From the NCBI GenBank assembly GCA_023390155.1, contig JAEWDJ010000266.1, positions 1 through 13,274 of the forward strand: 13,274 nt of DNA. Reading direction: 5' to 3'. The DNA comes from Actinomycetes bacterium. GTDB taxonomy: Bacteria > Actinomycetota > Actinomycetes > Actinomycetales > Microbacteriaceae. Below the pieces are notes generated by a model. That model had not been told where the DNA came from, did no database searches, and saw only the letters and a list, made by a program, of their open reading frames with translations. The first letter of the stretch is position 1. Each line of letters opens with the position of its first letter. Below, piece by piece: positions 1 through 5,967 of this stretch. A program made the position numbers and the translations under genes.

Positions 1-227
1 GCGGTGGCCGACCCCGCCCACCACCGCCCGGACGGCCCGGGACGTCGCTGCCGGATCACCGCGATCCAGAACAGCACGCCCACCGCGAGCATCGCTCCGC
101 CGGCGAGAGGCAGCCCCTCCGGAGCCCACGGACCGAGGTCGGCGACGCCGATGGCGATGGCGACGGCTCCGGCGACGGTGGAGAGGACGCGGGAGGAGGA
201 CACGGGGAGGGGGAGACCGGAGGGCAT
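1..227 (-). CDS. Small membrane protein, N-terminal part, cut by window edge
   Basis: The minus strand reads MPSGLPLPVSSSRVLSTVAG from the ATG at 227 and stays open to the window edge, giving 75 residues. Two hydrophobic stretches are visible, at about residues 14-29 and 42-58 (the second contains MLAVGVLFWIAVI), followed by a basic, Arg-rich segment. This suggests a protein with at least two membrane helices. The -10-like hexamer TAACGT lies 6 nt before the ATG with no Shine-Dalgarno in between, so the gene may be read from a leaderless transcript. It lies 90 bp downstream of the MFS gene on the same strand. I do not recognise the family and the rest lies outside the window. The third positions are G/C-rich in this frame, which supports it over the overlapping frames. 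Confidence 0.6.
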   Translation of the reverse strand, partial: MPSGLPLPVSSSRVLSTVAGAVAIAIGVADLGPWAPEGLPLAGGAMLAVGVLFWIAVIRQRRPGPSGRWWAGSAT

Positions 228-233
228 GGCTCC

Positions 234-239
234 ACGTTA
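234..239 (-). promoter_or_regulatory. Candidate -10 box for a leaderless start
   Basis: The minus strand reads TAACGT (TANNNT consensus), then GGAGCC, then the ATG at 227. A transcription start 6-7 nt after the -10 box would fall on the start codon itself. No good -35 box was found at 16-19 bp, so this call rests on the -10 box and its spacing. Confidence 0.35.
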
Positions 240-317
240 GGAAGGTGCCGCACCCCGACGGATCGACCCGCGAGTGGAGGGCGGGTGGAGAAACGGCTCG
301 AGCCTCCTCCCGTCGCG

Positions 318-1583
318 TCAGCCGCCGTCCGGGAGCTCCGTGCCGTCATGGCGCGCCGTCCGGAACGGGCTGACGGCGAGGAAGGCCGTGACCGCCAGGA
401 TCCCTCCGATCGCGATCCACAGGGTCGGGGTGTAGCCGATGGAGTCGGCGAGGAGCCCGCCGATCGGTGCGCCGACGACGATGGCCGCGCGGTTCATCGA
501 TCGCATGGTGGTGTTCGTCCTCGCCTGGAGCTCGTCGGGCGTGACCGCCTGCCGGTACCCCATCTCGTTGGCGTTGCTGAGCCCCATGCCGAAGCCGTGG
601 AAGGCCTGCCCGAGAGTGAGGACGACGACGATCAGCCACGGGGCGATCGAGTGCGGGGTGAGGGCGATGATGCACCAGCCGACCACCATGAGCAGGTTGC
701 TCGCGATCACCGCGTAGCCGGCTCCCCAGCGGGTGCCCGCCCGGTGCGAGAGAGTGCTGCCGATCAGAGCAGCCACCCCGGCTCCCGCGAGGGCGACGCC
801 GAGCTGGAACGGGTCGAGGTGCAACCCGACCAGCACGAACGGCGTGAACACCGTGCTCAGGATGCTGCTGAAGAGGAACCAGCCGTGGGTGCCGAAGGCC
901 ATCGGGCCCAGGACCCGGTGCCGGTAGACCCAGCGCAGACCGTCGGCGATCTCCTCGCGCAGCCGGCGCGGAGCCGCGGCCGGCTGGACGGGCTCGTCGA
1001 CCCGGATCCGTCCGATCGCGAAGGCGGAGAGCAGGTAGGAGACCGCATCGACGACGATCGCGAAAGCGGCGCCGATCAGGCTGACCAGGGCACCGGCCAC
1101 GACCGGTCCGGACGTCTGGACGATCGCATCGCTCTGATCGGTGCGGGCGTGAGCCGCCACGAGGGCGTGGCGGGGGACGATCCGCGGAACGAGAGACTGG
1201 GAGGCCGCGTCTCCCACGAGCGAGAGCAGACCGACAGCCACGACCAGCGCGAGCACGGCCGGGAGGCTCAGCCAGCCCACAATGGACAGCAGCGGGATGC
1301 CGAGCAGCACGACGGCCCGCCCCAGGTCGGTCCCGACGAGCAGGGGCTTTCGGCGCCGCCGGTCGACGAGCGCTCCCACGACCAGCCCGAACGCGAGATA
1401 CGGCAGCCAGCGGGCCGCGTTCAGCAAGCCGACGTCGGCGGCACTCCCCCCGAGATCGACGAGCACGAGGACCTGCAGGGCGATGATCGTGAGGGAGGTG
1501 CCGAAGCCGGAGACGGTGTACGCGGCCCAGTAGGCGAAGAACCCGCGAAGCCGGAAGACGTCACGCCCTCGGCTGTCGGCCAT
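318..1583 (-). CDS. MFS transporter, probable drug or metabolite exporter
   Basis: A 421-residue integral membrane protein with about 12 hydrophobic segments, a normal length for the major facilitator superfamily. The loop between helices 2 and 3 carries DRRRRKPLLVG, the basic motif A typical of MFS antiporters. Overall it resembles the EntS-like / MFS_3 exporter group, whose members use the proton gradient to move small molecules out. Substrate is unknown. The ATG at 1583 is preceded on the minus strand by a good Shine-Dalgarno (AAGGAGC, about 5 nt away). The gene diverges from the hydratase/peroxidase/encapsulin operon, and the 33-bp palindrome between them could control both directions. 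A long open frame on the opposite strand is a high-GC shadow. Confidence 0.9.
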   Translation of the reverse strand: MADSRGRDVFRLRGFFAYWAAYTVSGFGTSLTIIALQVLVLVDLGGSAADVGLLNAARWLPYLAFGLVVGALVDRRRRKPLLVGTDLGRAVVLLGIPLLSIVGWLSLPAVLALVVAVGLLSLVGDAASQSLVPRIVPRHALVAAHARTDQSDAIVQTSGPVVAGALVSLIGAAFAIVVDAVSYLLSAFAIGRIRVDEPVQPAAAPRRLREEIADGLRWVYRHRVLGPMAFGTHGWFLFSSILSTVFTPFVLVGLHLDPFQLGVALAGAGVAALIGSTLSHRAGTRWGAGYAVIASNLLMVVGWCIIALTPHSIAPWLIVVVLTLGQAFHGFGMGLSNANEMGYRQAVTPDELQARTNTTMRSMNRAAIVVGAPIGGLLADSIGYTPTLWIAIGGILAVTAFLAVSPFRTARHDGTELPDGG

Positions 1584-1607
1584 CCTGCTCCTTCGTCGGT
1601 GCGATCC

Positions 1608-1613
1608 AGGCTA
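1608..1613 (-). promoter_or_regulatory. Candidate -10 box of the MFS gene
   Basis: The minus strand reads TAGCCT (TANNNT), about 24 nt upstream of the MFS start codon at 1583. The palindrome at 1635-1667 lies just upstream, about where a -35 box or an operator would sit. The distance from the ACGACA inside the palindrome to this box is 24 bp, too long for a standard -35/-10 pair, so the -10 call is tentative. Confidence 0.3.
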
Positions 1614-1634
1614 GCCCGTCGACGGCGCCCGGCT

Positions 1635-1667
1635 CGCTGTCGTGGCCCTGCCAGGGCCACGACAGCG
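1635..1667. repeat. Perfect 33-bp palindrome, probable operator
   Basis: The left arm CGCTGTCGTGGCCCTG (1635-1650) is exactly mirrored by 1652-1667 around a single central C at 1651: 16 of 16 pairs match. It lies between the divergent MFS and hydratase genes and overlaps the -35 box of the hydratase promoter, the expected place for a repressor dimer to block RNA polymerase. A role as terminator is unlikely, because no T-run follows and no gene ends here. Its right arm (1653-1667) reappears upstream of the alpha/beta hydrolase at 6911-6925. Confidence 0.8.
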
Positions 1668-1688
1668 GAAGAGCCCGCGACCTATCGT
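1659..1688 (+). promoter_or_regulatory. Promoter of the hydratase/DyP/encapsulin operon
   Basis: A -35 box ACGACA (1659-1664, 4 of 6 to TTGACA) is followed after 18 bp by a -10 box TATCGT (1683-1688, TANNNT). The -35 box lies inside the right arm of the 33-bp palindrome. A transcription start near 1695 would leave a leader of about 64 nt before the ATG at 1759. The same -35 box, spacer length and a near-identical -10 region occur at 6917-6946, which supports the call. Confidence 0.6.
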
Positions 1689-1758
1689 CGGTTCAGCCGG
1701 CGGACCAGCCGGGGGCCTCCAGCGAGGCGTCGTGCATCCGACACGAGGAGCAACAGCC

Positions 1759-2247
1759 ATGAGCGATGACTTCGACCCGCTGCGGTTCGGCATCGTCGAG
1801 CCCCGTACGTTCGAGCAGCTCGTCATCGGGGAGGTGTTCCGGGCGCCGAGCCGGACGCTGACGGACGCGCATGCCTCCGCCTTCCAGGCCGTGTCGGCCG
1901 ACAACCACCCCGTGCACTACGACACGGTGTGGGCGCAGGCGCACGGGCACAGCGCGCCCGTCGTGCACGGCCTCCAGGTGCTGGCCTTCACGGCGCCGGG
2001 AGCCACGCTGTTCCCTCACGTCATCGGGGAGGTGTTCATCGCCTTCACGGGGTTGTCCGCGCGGTTCCTCGGCGAGGTCCACGCCGGTGACACGCTGTAC
2101 TCGCAGTTGGAGATCACGGCGCTCACGCCGGACGGCCCGAATGGGATCGTCACCGCTGCCGTTACCGTGCACAACCAGCGCTCGGAGATCGTGCTCTCGG
2201 GCGAGCACACCTACCTGCTCAAGCGCACGGAAGCCCCCGCGGCGTGA
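1759..2247 (+). CDS. MaoC-like hot-dog dehydratase/hydratase
   Basis: A 162-residue protein of the MaoC / (R)-specific enoyl-CoA hydratase type, which adds or removes water across the double bond of an acyl-thioester. The active-site segment SADNHPVH (residues 46-53) corresponds to the family motif GDxNPxH, with the catalytic pair Asp48 and His53 five residues apart as expected. The hot-dog strands follow, ending GEHTYLLKR. The ATG at 1759 has a clear Shine-Dalgarno (ACGAGGAG, 1743-1750); the open frame extends upstream to 1642 but without a ribosome site. It is the first gene of the operon and its stop overlaps the peroxidase start by 4 bp. No cargo-peptide-like sequence is visible at its C-terminus. 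Its closest relative in the window is the C-terminal half of the fusion at 10127-11284. Substrate is unknown. Confidence 0.85.
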   Translation: MSDDFDPLRFGIVEPRTFEQLVIGEVFRAPSRTLTDAHASAFQAVSADNHPVHYDTVWAQAHGHSAPVVHGLQVLAFTAPGATLFPHVIGEVFIAFTGLSARFLGEVHAGDTLYSQLEITALTPDGPNGIVTAAVTVHNQRSEIVLSGEHTYLLKRTEAPAA

Positions 2248-3347
2248 CGGACGCGGCCGCGGGTGATCGGCGCGTCCCCATCGAGCCGCAGGCGGTGGAT
2301 GCGCCGCTGACGCAGTCGGCGATCTTCCTCGTGCTGACGATCCGCGACACGGATGATGCGCTGGACACGGTCCGCTCGGCGCTCGCCGACGTCGGAGGGC
2401 TCATCAAGACGGTCGCGTTCCGCGGGCTGGGTGCGGCGTTCAGCTGCACGGTCGGGATCGGCGCTCGCGTGTGGCCCGCCCTGACCCGGCGCCCGCTGCC
2501 GGCCGAGCTCCACCCGTTCCCGGTGATCGCCGGCGCCACGCACACGGCCCCCAGCACCCCGGGCGACCTGCTCTTCCACATCCGCTCCGACCGGCGCGAC
2601 CTCTGCTTCGAGTTCGAGCAGCTGCTGCTCGGGCAGCTCGCCGGCGCGGTCGACGTCGCGGACGAGACGATCGGCTTCCGCTACTTCGACGTGCGGGATC
2701 TGCTCGGGTTCGTCGACGGGACCGCCAACCCGGTCGGCCAGGACCTGCCGGAGGCGACGATCGTCGGCGACGAGGATCCGTCCGCGGCCGGCGGAAGCTA
2801 CGTCGTCGTCCAGAAGTACACCCACCCGCTCGCGGCCTGGAACGCCCTCCCGACCGACCAGCAGGAGGCGATCATGGGGCGGCGGAAGGCCGACAACGTC
2901 GAGCTCGACGACGCGGCGTCGGGCCAGAAGGCCCACAAGACGCTCGCGACGATCGTCGACGCCGACGGGAACGAGCACGACATCCTCCGCGACAACATGC
3001 CGTTCGGGAGCGCCGCCAGCGGCGAGGTCGGCACCTACTTCATCGGGTACTCCCGCCGGCTGTGGGTGATCGAGAAGATGCTCGAGCGCATGTTCGTCGG
3101 GGATCCGCCCGGCCTCCACGACCGGCTGCTCGACTTCTCGTCGGCCCGGACCGGATCGACGTTCTTCGCACCGTCGGCGGCGATGCTCGCCGGACTGGAC
3201 GACCCGCCGGCGGCGCAGACCGCCGGCGATCAGAGCCCCGCGGAGCAGGCGCGGGCGGCGACCGCGACCGCACCGCGCCGCTCCGACGGCTCGCTCGGCA
3301 TCGGCTCCCGTCGCACGCCCGCTGAAACGAAGGAGACCACGCCATGA
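2244..3347 (+). CDS. DyP-type heme peroxidase with encapsulin cargo peptide
   Basis: A 367-residue dye-decolourising peroxidase (bacterial YfeX/DypB-like class), using hydrogen peroxide to oxidise dyes, phenols or other donors. Visible hallmarks are the GxxDG motif GFVDG (155-159, catalytic Asp158), the probable proximal heme ligand His231 (KAHKTLATI) and the distal Arg249 in ILRDNMPFG. After about residue 320 comes a flexible Pro/Ala/Gln-rich linker, then SDGSLGIGSRR (347-357). This matches the LGIGS-type peptide that docks DyP enzymes on the inner wall of family 1 encapsulins. The GTG start at 2244 overlaps the hydratase stop (GTGA), with only a weak Shine-Dalgarno, so translation is probably coupled. 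Its stop overlaps the encapsulin ATG (ATGA). Oddities are the SRR following LGIG, where SLK or SLR is usual, and a further 12 residues after LGIGS, so the peptide is not quite terminal. Confidence 0.95.
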   Translation: MTDAAAGDRRVPIEPQAVDAPLTQSAIFLVLTIRDTDDALDTVRSALADVGGLIKTVAFRGLGAAFSCTVGIGARVWPALTRRPLPAELHPFPVIAGATHTAPSTPGDLLFHIRSDRRDLCFEFEQLLLGQLAGAVDVADETIGFRYFDVRDLLGFVDGTANPVGQDLPEATIVGDEDPSAAGGSYVVVQKYTHPLAAWNALPTDQQEAIMGRRKADNVELDDAASGQKAHKTLATIVDADGNEHDILRDNMPFGSAASGEVGTYFIGYSRRLWVIEKMLERMFVGDPPGLHDRLLDFSSARTGSTFFAPSAAMLAGLDDPPAAQTAGDQSPAEQARAATATAPRRSDGSLGIGSRRTPAETKETTP

Positions 3348-4144
3348 ACCATCTCTTCCGCGAACTCGCGCCCATCACCTCCCCCACCTGGCAGATGCTG
3401 GACGACGAGGCCCGCACGCGCCTGCTCCCCGCCCTCAACGGGCGCCGGCTCGTGGACTTCGCCGGGCCGAACGGGTGGGAGTACTCGGCGACCTCCCTCG
3501 GTCGCACGGGCGATGTGATCGACGCCCCCGCCGCCGGCGTGACGGCGCGTTCGCGCATCGTGCTCCCGCTCGCCGAGGTGCGGGTGGAGTTCACACTCGC
3601 ACGGTCCGAGCTCGAGGCGGCGGACCGGGGCGCGATCGACGTGGACCTCTCCGCCTTCGACCGGGCGGCCTTCGACATGGCGTCCACCGAGAACTCGGCG
3701 ATCTTCGCCGGCTGGGCGGCGGCCGGATTCACCGGGATCGTCCCGGCCTCCCCGCTGCCGCCCGTGCGCCTCGACGAGAATCCCTCGGATCTTTCGCGAG
3801 CTGTCGCCGCCGGGGTCGCCCAGCTCAAGCGATCGGGGGTGGACGGGCCCTACGGCCTGGCGCTCGACACGGACAGCTGGATCGAGCTGGAGGGCGGCAG
3901 CGACGTCGGCGGGGCTCCGCTGGCCCGCCATGTGGAGCGCATCCTCGGCGGTCCCGCGCTGTGGGTCCCCGGCGTGGCAGGCCCGGTCGTCGTGAGCCTC
4001 CGGGGCGGGGACTTCGTGTTCGAGTCCGGCCAGGACATCGCGCTCGGGTACGCGAGCCACACCGGATCCACGGTCACGCTCTACCTCGAGCAGTCGTTCA
4101 GCTTCCGCGTGGCGACGCCGGAGGCCGCCGTCGCCATCGCCTGA
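3344..4144 (+). CDS. Family 1 encapsulin shell protein (linocin M18 type)
   Basis: A 266-residue protein whose opening MNHLFRELAPITSPTW, the following GRRLVDFAGPNGWEYSA, the mid-section VDGPYGLALD and the C-terminal part (SLRGGDFVFESGQDIALGY, then LYLEQSFSFR) match linocin M18/encapsulin shell proteins of the HK97 capsid fold. Length is normal for the family. Family 1 shells self-assemble into hollow protein cages (often 60-mers) that take up cargo through a short C-terminal peptide; the upstream DyP carries one. The ATG at 3344 overlaps the DyP stop (ATGA) and has a strong AAGGAG (3330-3335), favouring higher shell than cargo synthesis. The family was once described as a bacteriocin or protease; a compartment role is far better supported by this operon. 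It is the last gene of the operon. Confidence 0.97.
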   Translation: MNHLFRELAPITSPTWQMLDDEARTRLLPALNGRRLVDFAGPNGWEYSATSLGRTGDVIDAPAAGVTARSRIVLPLAEVRVEFTLARSELEAADRGAIDVDLSAFDRAAFDMASTENSAIFAGWAAAGFTGIVPASPLPPVRLDENPSDLSRAVAAGVAQLKRSGVDGPYGLALDTDSWIELEGGSDVGGAPLARHVERILGGPALWVPGVAGPVVVSLRGGDFVFESGQDIALGYASHTGSTVTLYLEQSFSFRVATPEAAVAIA

Positions 4145-4147
4145 CCG

Positions 4148-4176
4148 GCGCGCCGCGTGCGGCCCTCCGGGCGCGC
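4148..4176 (+). terminator. Weak hairpin after the encapsulin gene
   Basis: GCGCGCC (4148-4154) pairs with GGCGCGC (4170-4176) across a 15-nt loop, starting 3 nt after the encapsulin stop. A partly T-containing run (TGTTTCGCCCGTGTTT) follows about 15 nt later rather than directly, so it is not a textbook intrinsic terminator. In GC-rich DNA such pairing arises easily by chance. Confidence 0.25.
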
Positions 4177-4224
4177 TCTCGCGGCCGGCGTGTTTCGCCC
4201 GTGTTTAAGCTGCCGGCGCGAGGG

Positions 4225-4252
4225 CTTCTTCTGCGTCGAAGCCCGATACGCT
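4225..4252 (+). promoter_or_regulatory. Candidate promoter of the AraC regulator
   Basis: The -10-like box TACGCT (4247-4252) lies 7 nt before an ATG at 4260 and 42 nt before the AraC start at 4295. A weak -35 candidate, CTTCTT, lies at 4225-4230 (16-bp spacer). A start at about 4259-4260 would make the short reading frame at 4260 leaderless. Confidence 0.35.
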
Positions 4253-4259
4253 CGACGGG

Positions 4260-4298
4260 ATGGACGGCTCGGCTGGCGTGGGACGGGGTCCGGCATGA
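4260..4298 (+). CDS. Possible 12-codon leader peptide
   Basis: ATG at 4260 opens a 12-codon frame, MDGSAGVGRGPA, whose TGA stop (4296-4298) overlaps the ATG of the AraC regulator (4295-4297) in an ATGA junction. A -10-like box ends 7 nt upstream, so the frame could be translated from a leaderless mRNA. The regulator itself has only a G-rich stretch (4280-4288) in place of a clear Shine-Dalgarno, so coupling through this leader would explain how it is translated. Such a short frame can occur by chance; support is positional only. Confidence 0.3.
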   Translation: MDGSAGVGRGPA

Positions 4299-5173
4299 GT
4301 CCTTCGCTCCTGCCGCCGACAGGCCGTCGCGCCGGCCGACTGCCCGCCTCGACGGCGCGCACGACCACATTCCGCGCCTTCGACAGGGTGAGCGCCGCCG
4401 CCGTCCACGCGCCGGGGGCACGGGACGACGTGGCGAGCGGCGGCTACGAGGATCCGGGCGACGTGCTGGTCCTGGCCTTCGTGACCGCGGGCGCGGTCGC
4501 CTCGACCGTGGGTCGCGAGACGCATCTGCGCGGCCGGGGTGAGATGGCGCTGAGCCGGCTCACCCGCGTCGACGCGGTGGGGATGAGCCTCGACTTCCGT
4601 TCCGTGTCACTCCGGCTGTCCGCCGACCTGGTCCACGCGTCGCCGCGCGAGGTCGACGTGCTCATGCGCCGCCCCTTCTCGCAGTCGGACCCCATCCCCC
4701 GGCTGCTCGGGATGATGTGCCGGGAGCTGCTCAGCCCGCAGACCCGGCTCGGACCCGGGGTCACGACGGCGCTCACCCAGTCGCTGGTCAACCTGTGCTC
4801 GGGACTGTTCGACGACGCCCTCGGCCGCAACTCGCCTCCCGAGCGCAGCTCGCGCAATCTCGTCACTCAGGCGCGCCGCTACATCGCGGTGAACGCCGCG
4901 TGCCCGAGCGTCGACCCGCACCGCGTCGCCGATGCGCTGCAGGTGTCGGTCCGGACGCTGCACAAGGCCTTCGAGCACGAACCCGAATCCGTCGCCCAGG
5001 CGATCCTCGCCGCGCGCCTGGGCCTCTCCGAGCGTCTGCTGCGCAGCGGCTCCTCCTCGATCGAAGACGTCGCCGCGCGATCGGGGTTCTCGTCGCCGTC
5101 GACGTTCAGCCGCGCCTTTCGCCGCGCCCACGACGTGACGCCCCGGGAGTGGCGGCGAACGCACCGGGAGTGA
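4295..5173 (+). CDS. AraC-family transcriptional regulator
   Basis: A 292-residue regulator. Residues 1 to about 180 resemble the AraC-type N-terminal sensing half (AraC_binding_2-like), and residues about 190-290 form the double helix-turn-helix of the family. The first recognition unit is near 206-226 (DPHRVADALQVSVRTLHKAF). The second, near 255-288, contains GFSSPSTFSRAFRRAHD and ends TPREWRR, the family signature. The frame is open upstream to 4157, but ATG 4295 is the only ATG that fits the family length. It follows the encapsulin operon with its own candidate promoter, and a 12-codon frame ends on its start codon. Its targets cannot be read from the sequence; the flanking operon is one possibility. 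Confidence 0.88.
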   Translation: MSPSLLPPTGRRAGRLPASTARTTTFRAFDRVSAAAVHAPGARDDVASGGYEDPGDVLVLAFVTAGAVASTVGRETHLRGRGEMALSRLTRVDAVGMSLDFRSVSLRLSADLVHASPREVDVLMRRPFSQSDPIPRLLGMMCRELLSPQTRLGPGVTTALTQSLVNLCSGLFDDALGRNSPPERSSRNLVTQARRYIAVNAACPSVDPHRVADALQVSVRTLHKAFEHEPESVAQAILAARLGLSERLLRSGSSSIEDVAARSGFSSPSTFSRAFRRAHDVTPREWRRTHRE

Positions 5174-5227
5174 GGGTGGGGCTCGGAGGAGCACCGGCCG
5201 GGATCGGCTGCCGCGCGGGAGCCTTGA

Positions 5228-5233
5228 TACAGT
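5228..5233 (+). promoter_or_regulatory. -10 box for a leaderless TetR transcript
   Basis: TACAGT (TANNNT) is followed by CGGCAG and then the GTG start at 5240. The 6-nt distance puts transcription start on the start codon. No Shine-Dalgarno lies in the last 15 nt before the GTG, consistent with leaderless translation. No convincing -35 box was seen. Confidence 0.45.
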
Positions 5234-5239
5234 CGGCAG

Positions 5240-5824
5240 GTGGCCAGAAAACGTGAGTTCGACGAGGAGCTGGTCCTCGTCAGTGCGCTGAACGCGTTCT
5301 GGAGCAAGGGATACACGCTCGCGTCGATGACGGACATCTCGCGGGAGTCCGGGGTGGGCAACGGCAGCATCTACGGCGCCTACGTGTCGAAGGCCGAGCT
5401 GTTCCTCCTGGTGCTGCGGCGCTACTGCGCCTCGAGGGTGGCCAGCGTCCGGGAGTCGATGGCCACCGGGAGCACACCCGCCGAGGCCGTGGCCTGCATG
5501 TTCGCGACGGTCGTCGACGACTGCGCGGCGCACTCCCCCAGCTGGGGCTGCCTGATGCTCAACAGCATGGCGGAGCTCGGCCGGGAATGGCCGGAGGTGC
5601 GCGACATCGCCACCTCCACCACCGCCGAGATGCAGTCGATCGTGCGCGCGCGCCTCGATGAGGACGGCGTCGAGCCGGCGGAGGGGCGGGGCGTCCTCGC
5701 CGCCGAGATCGTCGTCGCGTCGCACTCGCTCATCCAGTACAGCCTGCTGGACGACGACACCGAGGCGCTGCGGCGGCTGTCGGCGTCGGTCCTGAGCCGG
5801 TTCGAGCCCGAGCTCGCGCGCTGA
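5240..5824 (+). CDS. TetR-family transcriptional regulator
   Basis: A 194-residue one-domain-pair repressor. The helix-turn-helix spans about residues 27-50 (SMTDISRESGVGNGSIYGAY), within a normal TetR N-terminal domain. The C-terminal part is helical and contains SWGCLMLNSMAELG (101-114), a motif common in one TetR subgroup. Four cysteines are present (63, 86, 95, 104); Cys104 sits in the GCL motif, near which relatives such as NemR carry a reactive cysteine, so a redox or electrophile signal is possible but inferred. The GTG start at 5240 is chosen because a -10 box lies 6 nt upstream and the family begins with this Lys/Arg-rich sequence. Neighbours are an AraC regulator upstream and an XRE regulator downstream, all on the same strand with separate promoters. 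Confidence 0.88.
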   Translation: MARKREFDEELVLVSALNAFWSKGYTLASMTDISRESGVGNGSIYGAYVSKAELFLLVLRRYCASRVASVRESMATGSTPAEAVACMFATVVDDCAAHSPSWGCLMLNSMAELGREWPEVRDIATSTTAEMQSIVRARLDEDGVEPAEGRGVLAAEIVVASHSLIQYSLLDDDTEALRRLSASVLSRFEPELAR

Positions 5825-5829
5825 CCACT

Positions 5830-5847
5830 GAGCCGTGAGGGCGGCTC
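5830..5847 (+). terminator. Short hairpin after the TetR gene
   Basis: GAGCCG (5830-5835) pairs perfectly with CGGCTC (5842-5847) across a 6-nt loop, starting 6 nt after the TetR stop. No T-run follows. It could stop or slow transcription before the XRE gene promoter, but the stem is short. Confidence 0.25.
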
Positions 5848-5890
5848 CCGCCACCGCTTCCCGGCGTCTTGACACCCAGCGCACGCGTTC

Positions 5891-5917
5891 TTGCGCCTGA
5901 GCGCATCCCCTTATTCT
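5891..5917 (+). promoter_or_regulatory. Candidate promoter of the MmyB-like regulator
   Basis: A good -10 box, TATTCT (5912-5917), lies about 50 nt before the start codon in the most AT-rich piece of this intergenic region. The best -35 match at a usable distance is TTGCGC (5891-5896), only 15 bp upstream. A perfect TTGACA (5869-5874) lies further upstream, too far for this -10 box and without a good -10 of its own. Confidence 0.4.
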
Positions 5918-5967
5918 GGAATCACGGTTTCTGAAAGAGTGGGCACGGAACCGGGAGGGGATGTGTC

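Noticed and set aside
1635..1667. Reading the 33-bp palindrome as an intrinsic terminator
   Set aside because: No T-run follows on either strand, no gene ends nearby, and it lies between divergent starts overlapping a promoter.
285..1769. Long 494-residue plus-strand open frame opposite the MFS gene
   Set aside because: Its product is highly charged and low in hydrophobic residues (Asp/Glu/Arg/Gly-rich), typical of an antisense shadow in GC-rich DNA, while the minus strand encodes a full 12-helix transporter.
2211..3119. 302-residue minus-strand open frame opposite the DyP gene
   Set aside because: The plus strand carries all DyP active-site motifs; the antisense frame is Arg/Glu/Val-rich shadow sequence.
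3344..4144. Calling the encapsulin a phage capsid protein, bacteriocin or protease
   Set aside because: No other phage gene is present, and the overlapping upstream DyP with a cargo peptide is the standard encapsulin arrangement.
4607..5884. 425-residue minus-strand open frame over the AraC and TetR genes
   Set aside because: Both plus-strand genes have recognisable helix-turn-helix domains; the antisense product has no such feature.
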